From Candidatus Staskawiczbacteria bacterium (GTDB lineage Bacteria; Patescibacteriota; Minisyncoccia; Minisyncoccales; Staskawiczbacteraceae), in assembly GCA_903923535.1 (NCBI GenBank), contig CAIXXY010000056.1, positions 1 to 58,694 on the forward strand: a DNA stretch of 58,694 bases, in the 5' to 3' direction. The position numbers were made by a program, and so were the translations under genes. Positions 57,746 through 58,694 of this stretch are shown piece after piece (the first letter of the stretch is position 1; each line of letters starts with the position of its first letter). The notes under the pieces were generated by a model that made no database searches, was not told where the DNA came from, and saw only the letters and a program-made list of their open reading frames with translations.

Positions 57746-57771
57746 CGGGAATAATATAAAAATAATGCAAT

Positions 57772-57807
57772 AAAATACTCCTACGCGTCGGAGGGTAGGA
57801 GTATTTT
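57772..57807 (-). terminator. Terminator of the edge surface protein
   Basis: AAAATACTCCTAC and GTAGGAGTATTTT arms with a T-rich minus-strand tail. Confidence 0.8.
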
Positions 57808-57829
57808 ATTTTTAATTTACTGATCTTAT

Positions 57830-58694
57830 TTATCTGGTTGAGAATTTTTTGATTTCTGCGATTCTTGCTGAAAGTTCTTTATCTGATTTATATCCTCTGC
57901 GGATTTTTCTTTTATCATCAAACCATTTTTCAATCCCAAAGAACATTCCAGATCTCCACATTACAATGCCAATTAGAGTCAATAACAATGGCAATAAGAA
58001 TGAGTCAGTTAAGAAATAATTAGTCAAGCCGGTTGAAATAGCGCTGGCTCCAAGAACCGAACCTCTTGTAACAAGAACAGAAGCTGCTGTTACAGGAATG
58101 TAACTTGATTGAGAATTTGTTACATAGATAGTGTCATTCAAAGTTGTAGTTCCGTAAGAAAAATTCTGGGCTGAGGCCACTTGCGCCTGGAAAGTTATTG
58201 TAGTTTTCTGACCAGCAAGAATAGTATTTAAGTTCAGGCCTGTCATAATGTCTCCTGAATAATTATTAGAAGCATTATTAGTCCTTGCAACAACCATCTG
58301 GTTCTGATAAGTCAGATTGGCAGGCAAAGTGTCTTTTATATAAACATTCTGGACATCCAGATTTCCTGAATTCTGCAAAGTTATCATATACATTAAAGTA
58401 TCTGACGGGTCGGCATAAACCGAACTTGCAAATCCAGTGCTTTTAGTAAGGTCTCTAACTGTTTCAGTTATAGTCAAATTGCTGTTTGTATAATTATTAT
58501 TTTGACAAGCATTGTTGTAGCATCCATTAGCGCAGTACTGAATCAAGTTTTGCTGATTTCCGCAAGAGTCATACCAATATAAGCTGTTTCCAGAACATCT
58601 CTGTTGATAATTTGCAGTGCAGGTGCTGTTTATGCAAGCCCCATTTGAACATCCGTTAGCGCAATACTGAATCAGGCTTCCTTGATTTCCGCAA
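57830..58694 (-). CDS. Surface protein with Cys modules and DUF11 domain, 5' end outside the window
   Basis: The reading frame is open to the window edge, so the N-terminus and signal peptide are missing. The visible part begins CGNQGSLIQYCANGCSNGAC, then a second module with CSGNSLYWYDSCGNQQNL and QYCANGCYNNACQ. These match the modules of the Cys-rich protein at 21817-23130. A DUF11-type domain follows (MYMITLQNSGNLDVQNVYIKDTLPANLTY). The C-terminus has ISTGLTNYFLTDSFLLPL, a membrane helix (LLTLIGIVMWRSGMFF) and a longer basic tail, matching the anchor of the PKD/DUF11 protein. It thus links the two other surface proteins in architecture. Confidence 0.8.
   Translation of the reverse strand, partial: CGNQGSLIQYCANGCSNGACINSTCTANYQQRCSGNSLYWYDSCGNQQNLIQYCANGCYNNACQNNNYTNSNLTITETVRDLTKSTGFASSVYADPSDTLMYMITLQNSGNLDVQNVYIKDTLPANLTYQNQMVVARTNNASNNYSGDIMTGLNLNTILAGQKTTITFQAQVASAQNFSYGTTTLNDTIYVTNSQSSYIPVTAASVLVTRGSVLGASAISTGLTNYFLTDSFLLPLLLTLIGIVMWRSGMFFGIEKWFDDKRKIRRGYKSDKELSARIAEIKKFSTR

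Overview
This window looks like a stretch of chromosome from a Candidate Phyla Radiation bacterium (Patescibacteria, most likely Parcubacteria-like). The background is strongly AT-rich, genes are short and tightly packed, most native genes lack a recognisable Shine-Dalgarno sequence, and intergenic space is filled with palindromic repeats. The gene content also fits: a DUF763 protein, Cys-rich or DUF11-type surface proteins, a shortened HrcA and a gamma-only DnaX. No rRNA, CRISPR array or complete transposon is present. The lineage is inferred from gene content and style, since no marker phylogeny could be run.

Layout. 0.1-6.6 kb: type II-like glutamine synthetase, S41 protease, ribosomal protein L9, CTP synthase, L27 (minus), a tiny membrane protein and UppS. 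6.7-11.9 kb: a strikingly GC-rich pair, PurL (PurLQ fusion) and PurM. 12.0-15.03 kb: a segment bounded by perfect 19-bp inverted repeats that holds a probable small RNA, a LAGLIDADG protein, a PD-(D/E)XK-like protein overlapping a tyrosine recombinase, and a small membrane protein. 15.0-21.7 kb: gltX, murG, a GC-richer Gly/Phe membrane protein (plus strand), ftsW, murD and murI. 21.8-26.8 kb: a Cys-rich surface protein and three co-directional genes sharing one N-terminal tag, two of them GNAT-like. 26.9-34.5 kb: tRNA-Lys, dnaJ, dnaK, a four-gene insert (membrane protein, nuclease-like protein, trypsin-like protease, membrane protein), grpE, a GDPD phosphodiesterase and hrcA behind a CIRCE-like operator. 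34.7-35.5 kb: a GC-rich purO. 35.9-47.4 kb: FKBP, a lipase-like protein, a tRNA-binding protein, Glu/Leu dehydrogenase, an AddB-like helicase-nuclease with a riboswitch-like leader RNA, a PKD/DUF11 surface protein, DUF763, an LtaS-like enzyme and a pseudouridine synthase. 47.6-58.7 kb: tRNA-Gln, a pilin-tailed membrane protein, an unlisted 45-residue Cys-rich protein, dnaX, GtrA, cysS, a GC-rich two-gene cassette, dnaB, recR and an edge-truncated surface protein.

How the genes work together. murI-murD-ftsW and murG-uppS belong to peptidoglycan precursor synthesis. HrcA, GrpE, DnaK and DnaJ form the chaperone regulon. DnaX, DnaB, RecR and the helicase-nuclease are replication and repair functions. 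PurL, PurM and PurO are three steps of de novo purine synthesis carried on separate GC-rich units.

The most unusual features are: (1) self-contained GC-rich cassettes, each with a near-consensus sigma70 promoter, usually a 5' hairpin, a strong Shine-Dalgarno and a terminator; (2) the recombinase/nuclease/LAGLIDADG segment between 19-bp inverted repeats, whose core (TGTCGCACAATAA) recurs elsewhere in the window; (3) two structured RNA candidates, one with a pseudoknot that competes with its terminator; (4) palindromic elements inserted in frame into several proteins, including the RecR zinc finger; (5) displaced copies of tRNA 3' ends downstream of both tRNA genes.
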